Assembly: GCA_964508055.1 (NCBI GenBank)
Contig: CAZDRI010000051.1
Location: 1 to 5,578 of the forward strand
Source of the DNA: CAZDRI01 sp964508055
Lineage (GTDB): Bacteria > Pseudomonadota > Gammaproteobacteria > PS1 > Pseudothioglobaceae
Reading direction: 5' to 3'
Length of the DNA: 5,578 bases
Shown: positions 5,572 through 5,578 of the stretch, piece by piece
How positions within the stretch are numbered: position 1 is the first letter of the stretch
How the letters are laid out: each line of letters starts with the position of its first letter
Notes under the pieces: generated by a model
What the model was told of the DNA's origin: nothing
Database searches by the model: none
Seen by the model: the letters and a program-made list of their open reading frames with translations, nothing else
Position numbers and translations under genes: made by a program

Positions 5572-5578
5572 AAAACCT

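Overview
The window is AT-rich and carries six recognisable protein genes, all on the + strand: the 3' end of pal (peptidoglycan-associated lipoprotein), lipB (octanoyltransferase), rpsU (ribosomal protein S21), a sodium:solute symporter, tsaB (tRNA t6A37 biosynthesis) and dprA (DNA-processing protein). Unrelated housekeeping genes sit side by side, intergenic spaces are long, and hairpin-forming repeats of the CGTCATTGCGAG...GTGGCAATC kind are scattered between genes. Together these suggest a reduced-genome, intracellular alphaproteobacterium of the order Rickettsiales. The protein sequences look more like Anaplasmataceae (Wolbachia/Ehrlichia relatives) than Rickettsia proper. That placement rests on recognition by eye, not on a search.

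Layout. Bases 2-409 are the C-terminal OmpA-like domain of Pal, followed by a hairpin terminator. lipB (584-1261) is complete, with its catalytic Lys/Cys pair. Bases 1262-1850 hold no credible gene. Instead there is a 205-bp segment bracketed by a perfect 18-bp inverted repeat whose left arm overlaps the lipB stop, with 30-bp tandem repeats inside it. Two further palindromic repeats in the opposite orientation follow, then a probable promoter for rpsU. rpsU (1851-2051) starts with TTG. The symporter (2117-3484) and tsaB (3481-4077) overlap by ATGA and are probably co-translated. dprA (4189-5385) is full length, with a Shine-Dalgarno sequence. The window ends in another cluster of the palindromic repeat (5441-5571).

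The genes do not form one pathway. They serve envelope integrity (Pal), lipoylation of 2-oxoacid dehydrogenases (LipB), translation (S21, TsaB), solute uptake (symporter) and handling of single-stranded DNA (DprA). I do not see a new multi-gene system. The most interesting signals are in the non-coding DNA: the 18-bp inverted-repeat element abutting lipB, and the repeat family, whose scaffold is conserved while the inner stems change sequence but keep base pairing.
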